Below, in pieces: positions 17,676-25,351 of a DNA stretch of 64,000 nt (position 1 is its first letter; every line of letters starts with the position of its first letter). Position numbers and translations under genes: made by a program. Below the pieces are notes generated by a model. It was not told the DNA's origin, ran no database searches, and worked only from the letters and a program-made list of their open reading frames with translations. The stretch lies in assembly GCF_011045015.1 (NCBI RefSeq), contig NZ_JAAKZY010000010.1, forward strand, positions 1-64,000, given 5' to 3'. The DNA comes from Streptomyces scabichelini (GTDB lineage: Bacteria; Actinomycetota; Actinomycetes; Streptomycetales; Streptomycetaceae).

Positions 17676-18515
17676 GTGAGCGAGGAGACCCGCAGCGAGG
17701 TGTACGCGGAGCTGGCCGCCGTGGGACCGTACGGTGTCCACCCCGGCCACGCCCTGATCACCATGGTCGAGCCGCATCCGGGCCACGAGTACGCGTACAA
17801 CCGCTGGTACGAGGACGACCACTACTACGCCGGCGCGATGGCGATGCCCTGGATGTACGCCGGCCGCCGCTGGGTCGCCACCCGCGACCTCCAGCTCCTG
17901 CGCTACCCCGAGAAGTCGGCGGTCGCCCAGCCGGTCACCGCGGGCTGCTACATCTCGACGTACTGGGTCACCGAGGGCCGTTACGACGACCACATGAAGT
18001 GGACCGTGGGGATCAACAAGCGGCTCAACCGCGACGGCCGTGTCTATCAGGACCGCACGCACGTCTTCACGGCCTTCCAGGACCACGAGGCGACGGTGTA
18101 CCGGGACGGGGCGGCGGGTCCGCGCGACTTCCACGCGCTCGACCACCCGTACGCGGGGCTGGTCGTCGAGGTCATCGACGCGGAAGGCCCGGAGGAGCGC
18201 GGGGAGTTGCTGGAGTGGCTGCGCGCCAAGCACCTGCCGAAGCGGCTCGCGGGCTCCCCGGCCGCGATGGTCACGATCTTCCGCCCCACCCCGCTCCCCG
18301 GCGACCGCATGTCGTACGTGAAGCAGGTCGAAGGCGTCGATACGCGGCTGACGTTGCTGTGGTTCCTGGAGGCGGACCCGAGGGAGTGCTGGGAGGACTG
18401 CTTCACGGGCCTCGACGAGGCAGTCACCGAAGGGGGTCTGGGGAGGGTGGAGCTGGTGGCCCCGTTCATCCCGACGGTGCCCGGGACGGACCGTTACGTG
18501 GACAAGCTGCGGTGA
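17676..18515 (+). CDS. conserved hypothetical protein, possibly dimeric alpha/beta barrel
   Basis: A 279-residue soluble protein without a recognised catalytic motif. Residues about 25-75 (ALITMVEPHPGHEY, then YNRWYEDDHYYAGAM) and 145-230 look like two ferredoxin-like (EthD/Dabb type) repeats. These share a beta-strand with MVEP or VVEVIDAEG followed by a helix with a W or L/K pattern. The protein is rich in Tyr, Trp and His. The GTG start follows GGAAGGGGAG. The shared operator with the SDR gene suggests the same small-molecule pathway. Function unknown. Confidence 0.72.
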   Translation: MSEETRSEVYAELAAVGPYGVHPGHALITMVEPHPGHEYAYNRWYEDDHYYAGAMAMPWMYAGRRWVATRDLQLLRYPEKSAVAQPVTAGCYISTYWVTEGRYDDHMKWTVGINKRLNRDGRVYQDRTHVFTAFQDHEATVYRDGAAGPRDFHALDHPYAGLVVEVIDAEGPEERGELLEWLRAKHLPKRLAGSPAAMVTIFRPTPLPGDRMSYVKQVEGVDTRLTLLWFLEADPRECWEDCFTGLDEAVTEGGLGRVELVAPFIPTVPGTDRYVDKLR

Positions 18516-18557
18516 GCCCTGGCCCTGGGCCCTGACCCTCAGCTCTCCTCGCCGACC

Positions 18558-18600
18558 GCCGCCGCGACCGGCCCTGGGATGTCGGGTCGGTCGCGGCGGC
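18558..18600. terminator. stem-loop between convergent genes
   Basis: GCCGCCGCGACC (18558-18569) and GGTCGCGGCGGC (18589-18600) form a 12-bp stem. The 19-base loop contains a further short GC pairing possibility. It serves the gene ending at 18515 and/or the MFS gene ending at 18626. Confidence 0.65.
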
Positions 18601-18625
18601 GGGCATCCCCGACTTCTGCCGCGGA

Positions 18626-20170
18626 TCACATGTGGACGACGGGCGCCGCGTCGGGGTCGGTGGCGGGTACGCCGCGTCGGTAGAGGACCACGCTGATGAC
18701 CAGGCCGACGGCGAAGAAGACGGCCGACCACCAGTAGGCGGTGGAGTAGGCCTCCAGGCCGGACTGGGCCTGGACGGCGGGGTCCCTGGGGTCCTTGCCG
18801 ACGAGGTAGTCGGTGGCGGCGCTGGTGGCGAGGGTGTTGAGCAGGGCCGTGCCGATCGAGCCGCCGACCTGCTGCATGGCATTGACGGTGGCGGAGGCGA
18901 CACCGGAGTGCTCGGCGTCCACGCCGGCGACGGCCAGGCTCATGGCCGGGGCTATCACCAGGCCGAGGCCGAGTCCCGCGACCAGGATCGGCGGCAGGAC
19001 GCCGGTGGTGTAGCTGCTGTGGAGGTCGAGGCCGGTCAGCCAGACCATGCCGGCGGCGGCCAGGCCCATGCCGAGCGGTACGACCGGCTTGGGGCCGAGT
19101 CGGGGGATCAGCACGCTGGTGGCGAGGGTGGCGCCGATCATGAGCGCGGCGGTCATGGGCAGGAAGGCGAGCCCGGTCTCGACGGGGGAGTAGCCCAGGC
19201 TCTGCTGCAGGTAGTAGGTGAGGAAGAGGAAGACCCCGAACATCCCGGCGCCGCTGATCAGTACGGAGATGAAGGAGGCGCCGCGGTTGCGGTCGAGCAG
19301 GACGCGCAGGGGCAGCAGGGGGTGGGTGGTGCGGGTCTGCCACCAGGTGAACGCGGCGAGCAGTACGGCGCCGGCGAGCAGGAAGCCCCAGGTCTGCGGG
19401 GAGCTCCAGTCGTGGCTTTCGGCGTTGGAGAAGCCGTAGACCAGGCTGAACAGGCCGCCGCCGACGAGGAGGGCGCCGGGGATGTCGATGGTGGAGGTCT
19501 TGTCGCGGGTGGTGCGCTGGAGCAGGAGGACACCGCCGACGAAGGCTACGGCGGCGAAGACGAGGTTGACGTAGAGGGTCCAGCGCCAGTCGGCGTACTC
19601 GGTGAGCAGGCCGCCGAGGAGCAGGCCGATGGCGCCGCCGGCGCCGGCGATGGCACCGTAGACACCGAAGGCCCTGGCGCGTTCCTTGGCGTCCGTGAAC
19701 GTCGTCGTCAGCAGGGCCAGGGCGGCCGGGGCGAGCAGCGCGCCGAACACGCCCTGCCCGGCACGGGCGACGATGAGCATCTCGAAGTTCGCGGCGGCGC
19801 CACCGAGGGCCGAAGCGCCGGCGAAGCCGACCAGGCCGACCAGGAAGGTCATCTTGCGGCCGAACAGGTCGCCTATACGGCCGCCGAGCAGAAGCAGGCT
19901 GCCGAAGGCGAGGGCGTAGGCGGTGACTACCCACTGCCGGTCGCCGTCGGAGAAGCCCAGGTCCTTCTGTGCGGAGGGCAGGGCGATGTTCACGATGGTC
20001 GCGTCGAGGACGACCATGAGCTGGGCCACGCCGATGACGGCGAGGATCCACCATCTGTGGCGGGGCGGTGACTCGGCGGACGGGAGGGTGGACACGGTGG
20101 CAGTGGCGGCGGTGCCGGGAGTGTCGGCACTGCCGACCGTGTCTGCCGTGTCTGCGGGGGTTTTGGACAT
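18626..20170 (-). CDS. MFS transporter, DHA2 (14-helix) drug:H+ antiporter type
   Basis: A 514-residue polytopic protein. After a roughly 45-residue Thr/Ala-rich cytoplasmic N-terminus come the DHA2 hallmarks: VVLDATIVNIALP (motif D1 region), RIGDLFGRK (motif A) and GQGVFGALLAPAALALL, with later repeats of the helix pattern to 14 helices. These pumps export drugs or natural products. GGAG precedes the ATG at 20170. It lies 136 bp downstream of the MpaB-family gene on the same strand, so both are likely driven from the operator-bearing promoter at 21677-21704 and controlled by the divergent TetR protein. Confidence 0.9.
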   Translation of the reverse strand: MSKTPADTADTVGSADTPGTAATATVSTLPSAESPPRHRWWILAVIGVAQLMVVLDATIVNIALPSAQKDLGFSDGDRQWVVTAYALAFGSLLLLGGRIGDLFGRKMTFLVGLVGFAGASALGGAAANFEMLIVARAGQGVFGALLAPAALALLTTTFTDAKERARAFGVYGAIAGAGGAIGLLLGGLLTEYADWRWTLYVNLVFAAVAFVGGVLLLQRTTRDKTSTIDIPGALLVGGGLFSLVYGFSNAESHDWSSPQTWGFLLAGAVLLAAFTWWQTRTTHPLLPLRVLLDRNRGASFISVLISGAGMFGVFLFLTYYLQQSLGYSPVETGLAFLPMTAALMIGATLATSVLIPRLGPKPVVPLGMGLAAAGMVWLTGLDLHSSYTTGVLPPILVAGLGLGLVIAPAMSLAVAGVDAEHSGVASATVNAMQQVGGSIGTALLNTLATSAATDYLVGKDPRDPAVQAQSGLEAYSTAYWWSAVFFAVGLVISVVLYRRGVPATDPDAAPVVHM

Positions 20171-20306
20171 GACGAAGCTCCGTATGAAGTGGGACGAGGG
20201 GATGGGACGTTCGGTGGTGAGGGGCGGGACGGCTGCGTCGTCGGAGCTCGTCACGTTGTGCGGTCACCGTCGGCCGCGCGTCGCGGCAGGAGGGACCTGA
20301 GGACGT

Positions 20307-21551
20307 TCAGGCCGCCCAGGCGCTCGGGCGAACGGCTCCCGCGTGACGACGGCAAGAGGTGTCACAGGGAAGGACGGCTGCCTTCAGCTCGGGCGCGGGT
20401 CCCTCCAGTGCCCGGTGGTGGGCTTCGGGGGCCGAGGCCGAGGCGGGGGAGTGGGTCGCCGAGGTGGGGGAGTGGGTCTGCCAGTACTGGGCCTGGCGAT
20501 TGAGTTGGCTGATCAGCGGCATGAGATCGGTCGCGGCGGGGACGCCGGGTATGCCCAGGCGATCTCCCCACTCCTCCCCGAAGGCCCGCCGCAGCACGCT
20601 GTCGATGAGGTGGCGCAGCTGTTCCTCGGACAGGACGGCGCCCGGCGCGCCGGCCATCGCGCGGGCCTGTGCGTCGACCATGGCGGCGGTCAGTGCCGTC
20701 GAGTTCTCGTCGGGGGCGGCCGTCGTGGCGGCCAGCAGGTCGTGCAGACGACGGGCGCCGGCGTGGTCGACCACGTCCTTGTGAAGGTTTTCGTCGAGTC
20801 CCAGGAGATGGGCGACGTACGACCAGTACTGGTAGAGGGAGCGCTCCTCCTCGGGCGTGATGTCGATGCCGACGGCGGCCAGGGCCTGGAAGGCGAAGAG
20901 GGTGAAGCCGAGCCAGGTGCGGGCCATGTCGAGCTGACCGATCGGCAGACCGCGCACGCCCCCGTCCCAGTCCGTAAGGCCCGTGGCCCGCATACGGGCA
21001 TGGGCCAGCCGGAGCTCGACGGTGGCCAGGTACCCCGGTCGCCCGCGCAGCAGCCCTCCCGGCCGTATGGTCTGGCGCGCCCACACCCCGGTCTCCGCAA
21101 GCCGGCGTGCGGCAGCCATGTCCGCCGCCGGCCTGCCTGTTTCGGCCAGCAGCCGTGCGGTGGCCGGGGAGGCGTAGATGTGCGCGAGCGCGCCGGTGAT
21201 CGAGCAGAGCCCGAACCACATGGGGGGCACGGACAGGCTCACGACATCGCCCCTGTGGAGCATCGGCGGGTCCACCCAGGAAGGGGTGGTCTCCAGTTGC
21301 CTCAGCAGCGCGCCGACGGCCGCGGGGGGCCGTTGGCCAAGACTGGGCAGGCCGCGCCTTAGGCCCGCGTCGAGGGCACGCCGTGCCCGCGGGCCGTAGA
21401 GGTTCAGTTCGGCGATGACGGCATCGGCGAGCGGATCCCCGGCGGTGAGCAGGGGCACCACATGGTCGGCCTTGGCGCCGTACCGACGGCGCGCCGCTTC
21501 CAGGTCGGCCACGCGTTCGGGGGCCTTGCGGGGTGTGTGGTTCGCGTCCAT
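20307..21551 (-). CDS. oxygenase MpaB family (DUF2236) protein
   Basis: A 414-residue protein of the MpaB/DUF2236 family, which includes heme-dependent oxygenases such as latex-clearing enzymes. Typical stretches are PPMWFGLCSITGALAHIYAS (about 118-137), the TDWDGGVRGLPIGQLDM segment near 200 and FTLFAFQALAAVGI. The last 60 residues are a low-complexity tail with THSP-like repeats. It is the first gene after a promoter with three TetR-type operators and is followed by an MFS exporter. A role in modifying a compound that is also sensed and exported is plausible but inferred. Confidence 0.78.
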   Translation of the reverse strand: MDANHTPRKAPERVADLEAARRRYGAKADHVVPLLTAGDPLADAVIAELNLYGPRARRALDAGLRRGLPSLGQRPPAAVGALLRQLETTPSWVDPPMLHRGDVVSLSVPPMWFGLCSITGALAHIYASPATARLLAETGRPAADMAAARRLAETGVWARQTIRPGGLLRGRPGYLATVELRLAHARMRATGLTDWDGGVRGLPIGQLDMARTWLGFTLFAFQALAAVGIDITPEEERSLYQYWSYVAHLLGLDENLHKDVVDHAGARRLHDLLAATTAAPDENSTALTAAMVDAQARAMAGAPGAVLSEEQLRHLIDSVLRRAFGEEWGDRLGIPGVPAATDLMPLISQLNRQAQYWQTHSPTSATHSPASASAPEAHHRALEGPAPELKAAVLPCDTSCRRHAGAVRPSAWAA

Positions 21552-21645
21552 GGGGCTCTCACTTTCGAGCAGGTGCGGCGGTCCGGCCGCCAGGTGAGGG
21601 GAGAGACGTGCTCGTGTGCCGATCCGCGCGGATCAGAAGTGGTTT

Positions 21646-21704
21646 CTGACACCTGTCAGGTCGTCTGACACCTGTCAGGTTAGCCTCATTCTGACAGGTG
21701 TCAA
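21646..21704. promoter_or_regulatory. three operator copies in the TetR/MpaB intergenic region
   Basis: CTGACACCTGTCAG occurs at 21646-21659 and again at 21665-21678. CTGACAGGTGTCAA at 21691-21704 is the same site read from the other strand. Each has CTGACA and TGTCAG half-sites around a 2-bp centre. Sites 2 and 3 overlap the -10 and -35 of the minus-strand promoter. The adjacent TetR protein is the obvious ligand. Confidence 0.8.
21677..21704 (-). promoter_or_regulatory. sigma-70-type promoter toward the MpaB-family gene
   Basis: On the minus strand TTGACA (21704-21699) and TAACCT (21682-21677) are 16 bp apart. Both boxes lie inside the repeated operator sites, so repression by occlusion is expected. 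Confidence 0.7.
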
Positions 21705-21786
21705 GTAAACTGTTCGTGGGTCGCGAGAGGGCCGCCCTGGCGCGGCTCGAGGCCGTGAGGCAGACGCAGCAGTCTTGGAGGCAGCG

Positions 21787-22539
21787 GTGGGAGCAACAGC
21801 CGAATCCACTCGACGGCCGGGGCGCCCCGGCGCGGAAACTCTCGCCGTGTTCGGGGAGGAAGGCATCCTGCAACGAGGCCTTGAGGCCTTCGCGGAGCTG
21901 GGCTACGAGCGTGCCTCCGCACGCGAGCTGGCCCGCCGCCTCGGTGTCAGCCACAACTTCATCAACGACCGCTACGGGTCCAAGGCGGCCTTCTGGCGCG
22001 CGGTGGTGGACTCCGCACTGGAGGCGCAGCTGGCGCACCTGCCACAGGCGGATCCCTCACTCGACGACGCCGAGCGTCTGCGGCAGCTCATCACGGGCTT
22101 CTACCGGAGCGCCGTGGACACACCGCGGATCAAGCGGATCATGCTCGATGAGTTGTCCCGGGACACCGAGCGACTGGACTACCTGTACGAGCGCCACATC
22201 GCTCCGACCCTGCAGCTCATGGCGCCGAGCATCGAGCGGCTCGTCGCCTCCGGGCGCATGGCGCCCATCCCGATGGACGTGCTGTTCTTCGCCGTCATCC
22301 CTCCCGTCTCGGGAACTCTGGAGGGGCCTCTTGTACGGCGTCTGGGCAGGCCCGTACCCGCGGCGGCGGAGCAGCTGACGGCCACGGCGGAGTCACTGGC
22401 GGCGATCGTGGTCGACGGACTGCTCGCGACAGGTGCGGCAGCGCACCTTGGAGAAGCGGCCATCCAGGTTCGCGGGACAAGGACAGAGAAAAATACAGCC
22501 CCCTCGGCCGGGACGGCGGACCAGTCGAGAGGGCTTTAG
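21787..22539 (+). CDS. TetR family transcriptional regulator
   Basis: A 250-residue regulator. The N-terminal HTH is at about 30-75 (GILQRGLEAFAELGYERAS, then ARELARRLGVSHNFINDRYG and SKAAFWRAVVD). A helical ligand-binding domain follows. GTG 21787 has GGAGG five bases upstream; an in-frame TTG lies four codons earlier at 21775. It is divergent from the MpaB-family gene, and three copies of a 14-bp palindrome lie between them, so it very likely represses that gene, the MFS gene and perhaps itself. Two bases after its stop a 25-bp tandem duplication begins. Confidence 0.9.
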   Translation: MGATAESTRRPGRPGAETLAVFGEEGILQRGLEAFAELGYERASARELARRLGVSHNFINDRYGSKAAFWRAVVDSALEAQLAHLPQADPSLDDAERLRQLITGFYRSAVDTPRIKRIMLDELSRDTERLDYLYERHIAPTLQLMAPSIERLVASGRMAPIPMDVLFFAVIPPVSGTLEGPLVRRLGRPVPAAAEQLTATAESLAAIVVDGLLATGAAAHLGEAAIQVRGTRTEKNTAPSAGTADQSRGL

Positions 22540-22540
22540 C

Positions 22541-22590
22541 GGTAATGCGTATGGAGTTGTCGATCGGTGATGCGTATGGAGTTGTCGGTG
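22541..22590 (+). repeat. 25-bp tandem repeat x2 just after the TetR stop
   Basis: Units 22541-22565 and 22566-22590 share TGATGCGTATGGAGTTGTCG-type sequence and differ at three positions. Confidence 0.9.
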
Positions 22591-22601
22591 GAGCGGTCGG
22601 C

Positions 22602-22620
22602 CGAGGGTCACGGACCCTCG
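22602..22620. terminator. short hairpin between convergent TetR and DUF397 genes
   Basis: CGAGGGTC and GACCCTCG form an 8-bp stem with an ACG loop, 5 bp from the DUF397 stop codon. Confidence 0.55.
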
Positions 22621-22624
22621 CGTT

Positions 22625-22816
22625 TCACTCCTTGACCGATGTCACGAAGACGCTCCACGCCTCGGCGGGAAAGGCCAGGGTCGGGCCCTCGGGGGCTTTG
22701 GAGTCGCGGACGGCCAGCGCTGCGGCGGTGGGTGATTTGACCTCGACGCACGCGCTGTTGGGGGAGGAGTACGAGGACTTCGTCCATGTCTTCGTGGCGC
22801 CTTGCAGAATTGCCAT
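22625..22816 (-). CDS. DUF397 domain protein
   Basis: A 63-residue protein made almost wholly of one DUF397 domain: WTKSSYSSPNSACVEVKS followed by AVRDSKAPEGPTLAFPAEAW and SVFV. GGAG lies six bases before the ATG at 22816. In actinomycetes DUF397 genes commonly sit beside Scr1-type XRE regulators, and the XRE gene at 23060 is 243 bp upstream on the same strand. The pair probably acts together, with the small protein modulating the regulator, but this is family-level knowledge. Confidence 0.88.
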   Translation of the reverse strand: MAILQGATKTWTKSSYSSPNSACVEVKSPTAAALAVRDSKAPEGPTLAFPAEAWSVFVTSVKE

Positions 22817-23025
22817 GTTCGCTCCGATGGTGAATCGCTGGCCGAGGTCACCGGGCCATTGGGGCCACAGCGCAGTTCCCGCCAACTTTGTTGATCGAGT
22901 GGCGTGATCGACGCTACTCGCCAACTTCCCCATTCGGAGGAGCCGTTCACTCGTCCGGATGACATATGCCAGCCGCTACTTTTGCTCTGGCGCACCGGGG
23001 TATAAAATCCGCGCGCTTCAACCCA

Positions 23026-23068
23026 AGTCGCCTCAGCCGCCCCAGGAGCCCCAGTCGCCTCAGCCGCC
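23026..23068. repeat. 16-bp repeat with 27-bp period over the XRE stop codon
   Basis: AGTCGCCTCAGCCGCC is present at 23026-23041 and 23053-23068. The second copy contains the TGA stop (minus strand, 23062-23060) of the XRE gene. Confidence 0.8.
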
Positions 23069-23926
23069 TTCGCGGGCGTACTCCTTCGCGATGTCCGCGA
23101 TGGTCTGACGCGACTGGTCGGGGTTGAGAGCCTGGGCCCGCAGGTGCTCGTACATCAGGCTGTACTTCTGCACATCCGGCGCCTTCTCCAGATACAGGTC
23201 GCTGGTGACGCCCTCGATGTACACCACGCTCGAATCGGCCGCGTCCGCGAACTCCAGGATCGCGTACTGCCCGGCCAGGCCGGAGTGCGCGCCCACCTCG
23301 AACGGCAGTATCTGCACGGTGATGTGCGGGAGTTGGGCCATCTCGGTGAGGTGCTCCAACTGCTCGCGCATCACATGGCGGCCGCCGACCACCCGGCGCA
23401 GGGCCGCCTCGTCCAGCACCACCCACAGGCGCAGCGGATCCTTCTCCGCGTTGATGCGCTCCTGCCGCCGCAGCCGGACCTGGACGCGTTTCTCGATCTC
23501 GGCGTCCGAGGACTCGGGTGATCCGCCGCGGACGATGGCTTCGGCGTACGTGTGCGTCTGGAGAAGTCCGGTGACGATCTGAGGTTCGTAGACCCTCAGT
23601 GATTCGGCGTCCGTCTCCAGGCCGATATAGACGCTGTACGGGATGTCCCCGAACGCATGCCACCAGCCCTGCTGACGCGAGGCCTTGGCCATCTCCATCA
23701 GGCCCTCGACCATCCGCTGGTCCTCGACCTCGTACACCCCGCACAGATCGCGTACGTCGCGCGGGCTGATGCTGCGCCGGCCGTTCTCCAGGCGGCTGAT
23801 CTTCGACTGCGAGACGAGCAGGCGCTCGGCCACCTCTTCGGCGGTCATGCCCTTCAGCTCTCGAAGCCGGCGCAACTCCTGGCCCAGCCGGCGTCGCCTG
23901 ACGGTGGGATTGACATTGGACGCCAC
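23060..23926 (-). CDS. XRE family regulator with DUF5753 (Scr1-type)
   Basis: A 288-residue protein. The N-terminal HTH is at about 12-65 (LGQELRRLRELKGMTAEEVA, SQSKISRLENGRRSISPRDV). DUF5753 fills the rest (IVTGLLQTHTYAEAIVRGG, then RQERI and LWVVLDEAALRRVVGG, ending TVQILPFEVGAHSGLAGQYA and a VVYIEG segment). This is the actinomycete Scr1-like architecture, usually paired with DUF397. The GTG start at 23926 has GGAGG ten bases upstream. The upstream space holds a composite dispersed repeat. Confidence 0.9.
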   Translation of the reverse strand: MASNVNPTVRRRRLGQELRRLRELKGMTAEEVAERLLVSQSKISRLENGRRSISPRDVRDLCGVYEVEDQRMVEGLMEMAKASRQQGWWHAFGDIPYSVYIGLETDAESLRVYEPQIVTGLLQTHTYAEAIVRGGSPESSDAEIEKRVQVRLRRQERINAEKDPLRLWVVLDEAALRRVVGGRHVMREQLEHLTEMAQLPHITVQILPFEVGAHSGLAGQYAILEFADAADSSVVYIEGVTSDLYLEKAPDVQKYSLMYEHLRAQALNPDQSRQTIADIAKEYAREGG

Positions 23927-24351
23927 GGGACGTGCACCTCCGGCTGCGTGCGGCCTGTACTTTGCGTGTCTGCTGTTGAGCAGATTGCCACCAAGGTGCT
24001 TGCCAGCGCTGGGAAACAGCGGATGCGCTCCGCTGGGGGGCCAAGAAGTTATCTGCGGGTGCGTTGTGGCTGGGCGCGCAGTTCCCCGCGCCCCTAGGAG
24101 GCCTGCGGCCTCCTTCGGGGCACGGGTCGCGCCCGCGCGGCGGACCCGCAGATTGATACCAGCCCGCGCCCTTTACGGGGCGCTCGTGTGCGGAGACATG
24201 GCCGCGCGGGGCGGCGGGCCGTGTCGTCGTCCGGACGTACGGCCCGTCGCCCCGCGCGGCTCAGCGGCTCCCGAACCGGGTCTTGGGGACTTGCGGTGCG
24301 GCGCTGACGGTGGGTGGTGCTGGGTGGTGCTGTGTGCCGTGGAACAGCGGC
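23927..24351. other. intergenic region holding a composite dispersed repeat
   Basis: 425 bp between the GPP34 gene and the XRE gene, both on the minus strand. Its middle is the repeat at 24054-24184. The part from 24185 to 24351 is GC-rich with short inverted pieces. No gene is supported. Confidence 0.6.
24054..24184 (+). repeat. composite dispersed intergenic repeat, copy 1 (modules A and B)
   Basis: Module A includes GCGCAGTTCCCCGCGCCCCT. It is followed by an 8-bp stem hairpin (AGGAGGCC-TGC-GGCCTCCT, 24096-24114). Module B contains GGTCGCGCCCGCGCGGCGGA, then CCGCAGATTGATA and a CGCGCCC/GGGGCGC end. Related copies are at 47054, 54565 and 58339. Confidence 0.8.
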
Positions 24352-25110
24352 TCAGTGGGCCACGGCGCGCGCCATCGATCCTCGGCGCGGTTGCATCGGA
24401 ACGCCCCGTGCGGGTTCCGGTGCGGGCCTGGCTCCAGCGGTGGCCTGACGGCCGGCCGATGGTGCCGGGCTGCGGCGCGGCTGGGCGGCCACACCGTTCT
24501 GGACGTCCATCACGGCATGCGCCACGAGGCCGCCCATGGGGTCGTGCCTGATCAGATCCCGGAGGCGGGAGCGCGAGGAGCGCCCTTCGTTCCCCGGGTA
24601 GAGGTGCTTGCCCAGTCCGACGGCGTGCGCCAGCGCGGCGAGCGCGGCGGTCCGCGGGTCCGGCGGTACGCCGGTGCGGATCGCACTGTCCAGCCGGGCC
24701 TTGATCTCCCGGCTGATCTCCGTGTCCGTCGCCTGATAGCGAGTCGTCGGAAGCACCCCGCACATCTGGCCCGCCACGGCATGCACCATGCCGCACCGCT
24801 CCAGATGCGAGAGATATGTCTGGCGCAGCCCCAGTCGGGGCCCGCCAATCCAGTGAACGGCACGCACGGGAGCGCCACGCCTTCGCAGCAACTCCAACGC
24901 GCAGTCCAAAGTCGGATCTCCGGTCGGCCGTGGTACTACCACGGCGATACGATCCCCGTCTGGGGCTATCCGTCCGGCCAGCGCCAGCTCCACTAGCTGT
25001 GCTCCGGCCAGACCAAGGTCGAGCGACTGCGGCTGTGCGGTGGTACCCGTGGTCGGGTCCAGCGCCAGCAGCAGAAGCTCCTCCGGAATTGTTCTGCGGC
25101 TCCTGCCCAT
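24352..25110 (-). CDS. GPP34 (GOLPH3/Vps74-like) family protein
   Basis: A 252-residue protein with the all-helical GPP34 pattern: TIPEELLLLALDPTTGTT at the N-terminus, LAGAQLVELALAGRIAPDGD, then LRRRGAPVRAVHWIGG and DPRTAALAALAHAVGLGKHL. Eukaryotic relatives bind phosphoinositides at the Golgi. Bacterial ones are common in Streptomyces and of unknown role, perhaps membrane-lipid binding. The last 50 residues are Pro/Ala/Arg-rich. GGGGAGG precedes the ATG at 25110. It is divergent from the carboxypeptidase gene. Confidence 0.85.
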   Translation of the reverse strand: MGRSRRTIPEELLLLALDPTTGTTAQPQSLDLGLAGAQLVELALAGRIAPDGDRIAVVVPRPTGDPTLDCALELLRRRGAPVRAVHWIGGPRLGLRQTYLSHLERCGMVHAVAGQMCGVLPTTRYQATDTEISREIKARLDSAIRTGVPPDPRTAALAALAHAVGLGKHLYPGNEGRSSRSRLRDLIRHDPMGGLVAHAVMDVQNGVAAQPRRSPAPSAGRQATAGARPAPEPARGVPMQPRRGSMARAVAH

Positions 25111-25351
25111 CCATGCCTCCCCGCGTGGATGAATGACAGGGTGACCCCTCTCACAATGGTCTGTCGAGGGTGCGTGACCGGAATGTAGTGGAACCAGTAG
25201 GTATGTCGTTCTCGTCTACCGCAGAGGTTAAGCCCCCACACAGGACACTGGTACATGGTTCGGACAGCGATGGCCGGGCATCTGTTGGCGGCTCTTCAAG
25301 GGTTCGTGGTTCGGTTGGGCGCACGGTGAGTGGCGCATGGAGGAGGCATCG

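Noticed and set aside
16821..20267. A 1148-codon minus-strand open frame across three genes
   Set aside because: It is a shadow frame of the SDR, hypothetical and MFS genes, with Arg/His/Pro-rich composition and no domain.
22990..23015. TATAAA-like sequence as promoter near the DUF397 gene
   Set aside because: A TTGGGT/TATACC reading on the minus strand is possible, but the -35 is weak and the position relative to the gene is not decisive.
25180..25230. ECF-type promoter (GGAAC with a downstream CGTCT) before the carboxypeptidase gene
   Set aside because: Spacing and -10 match are only approximate, so no promoter is claimed.
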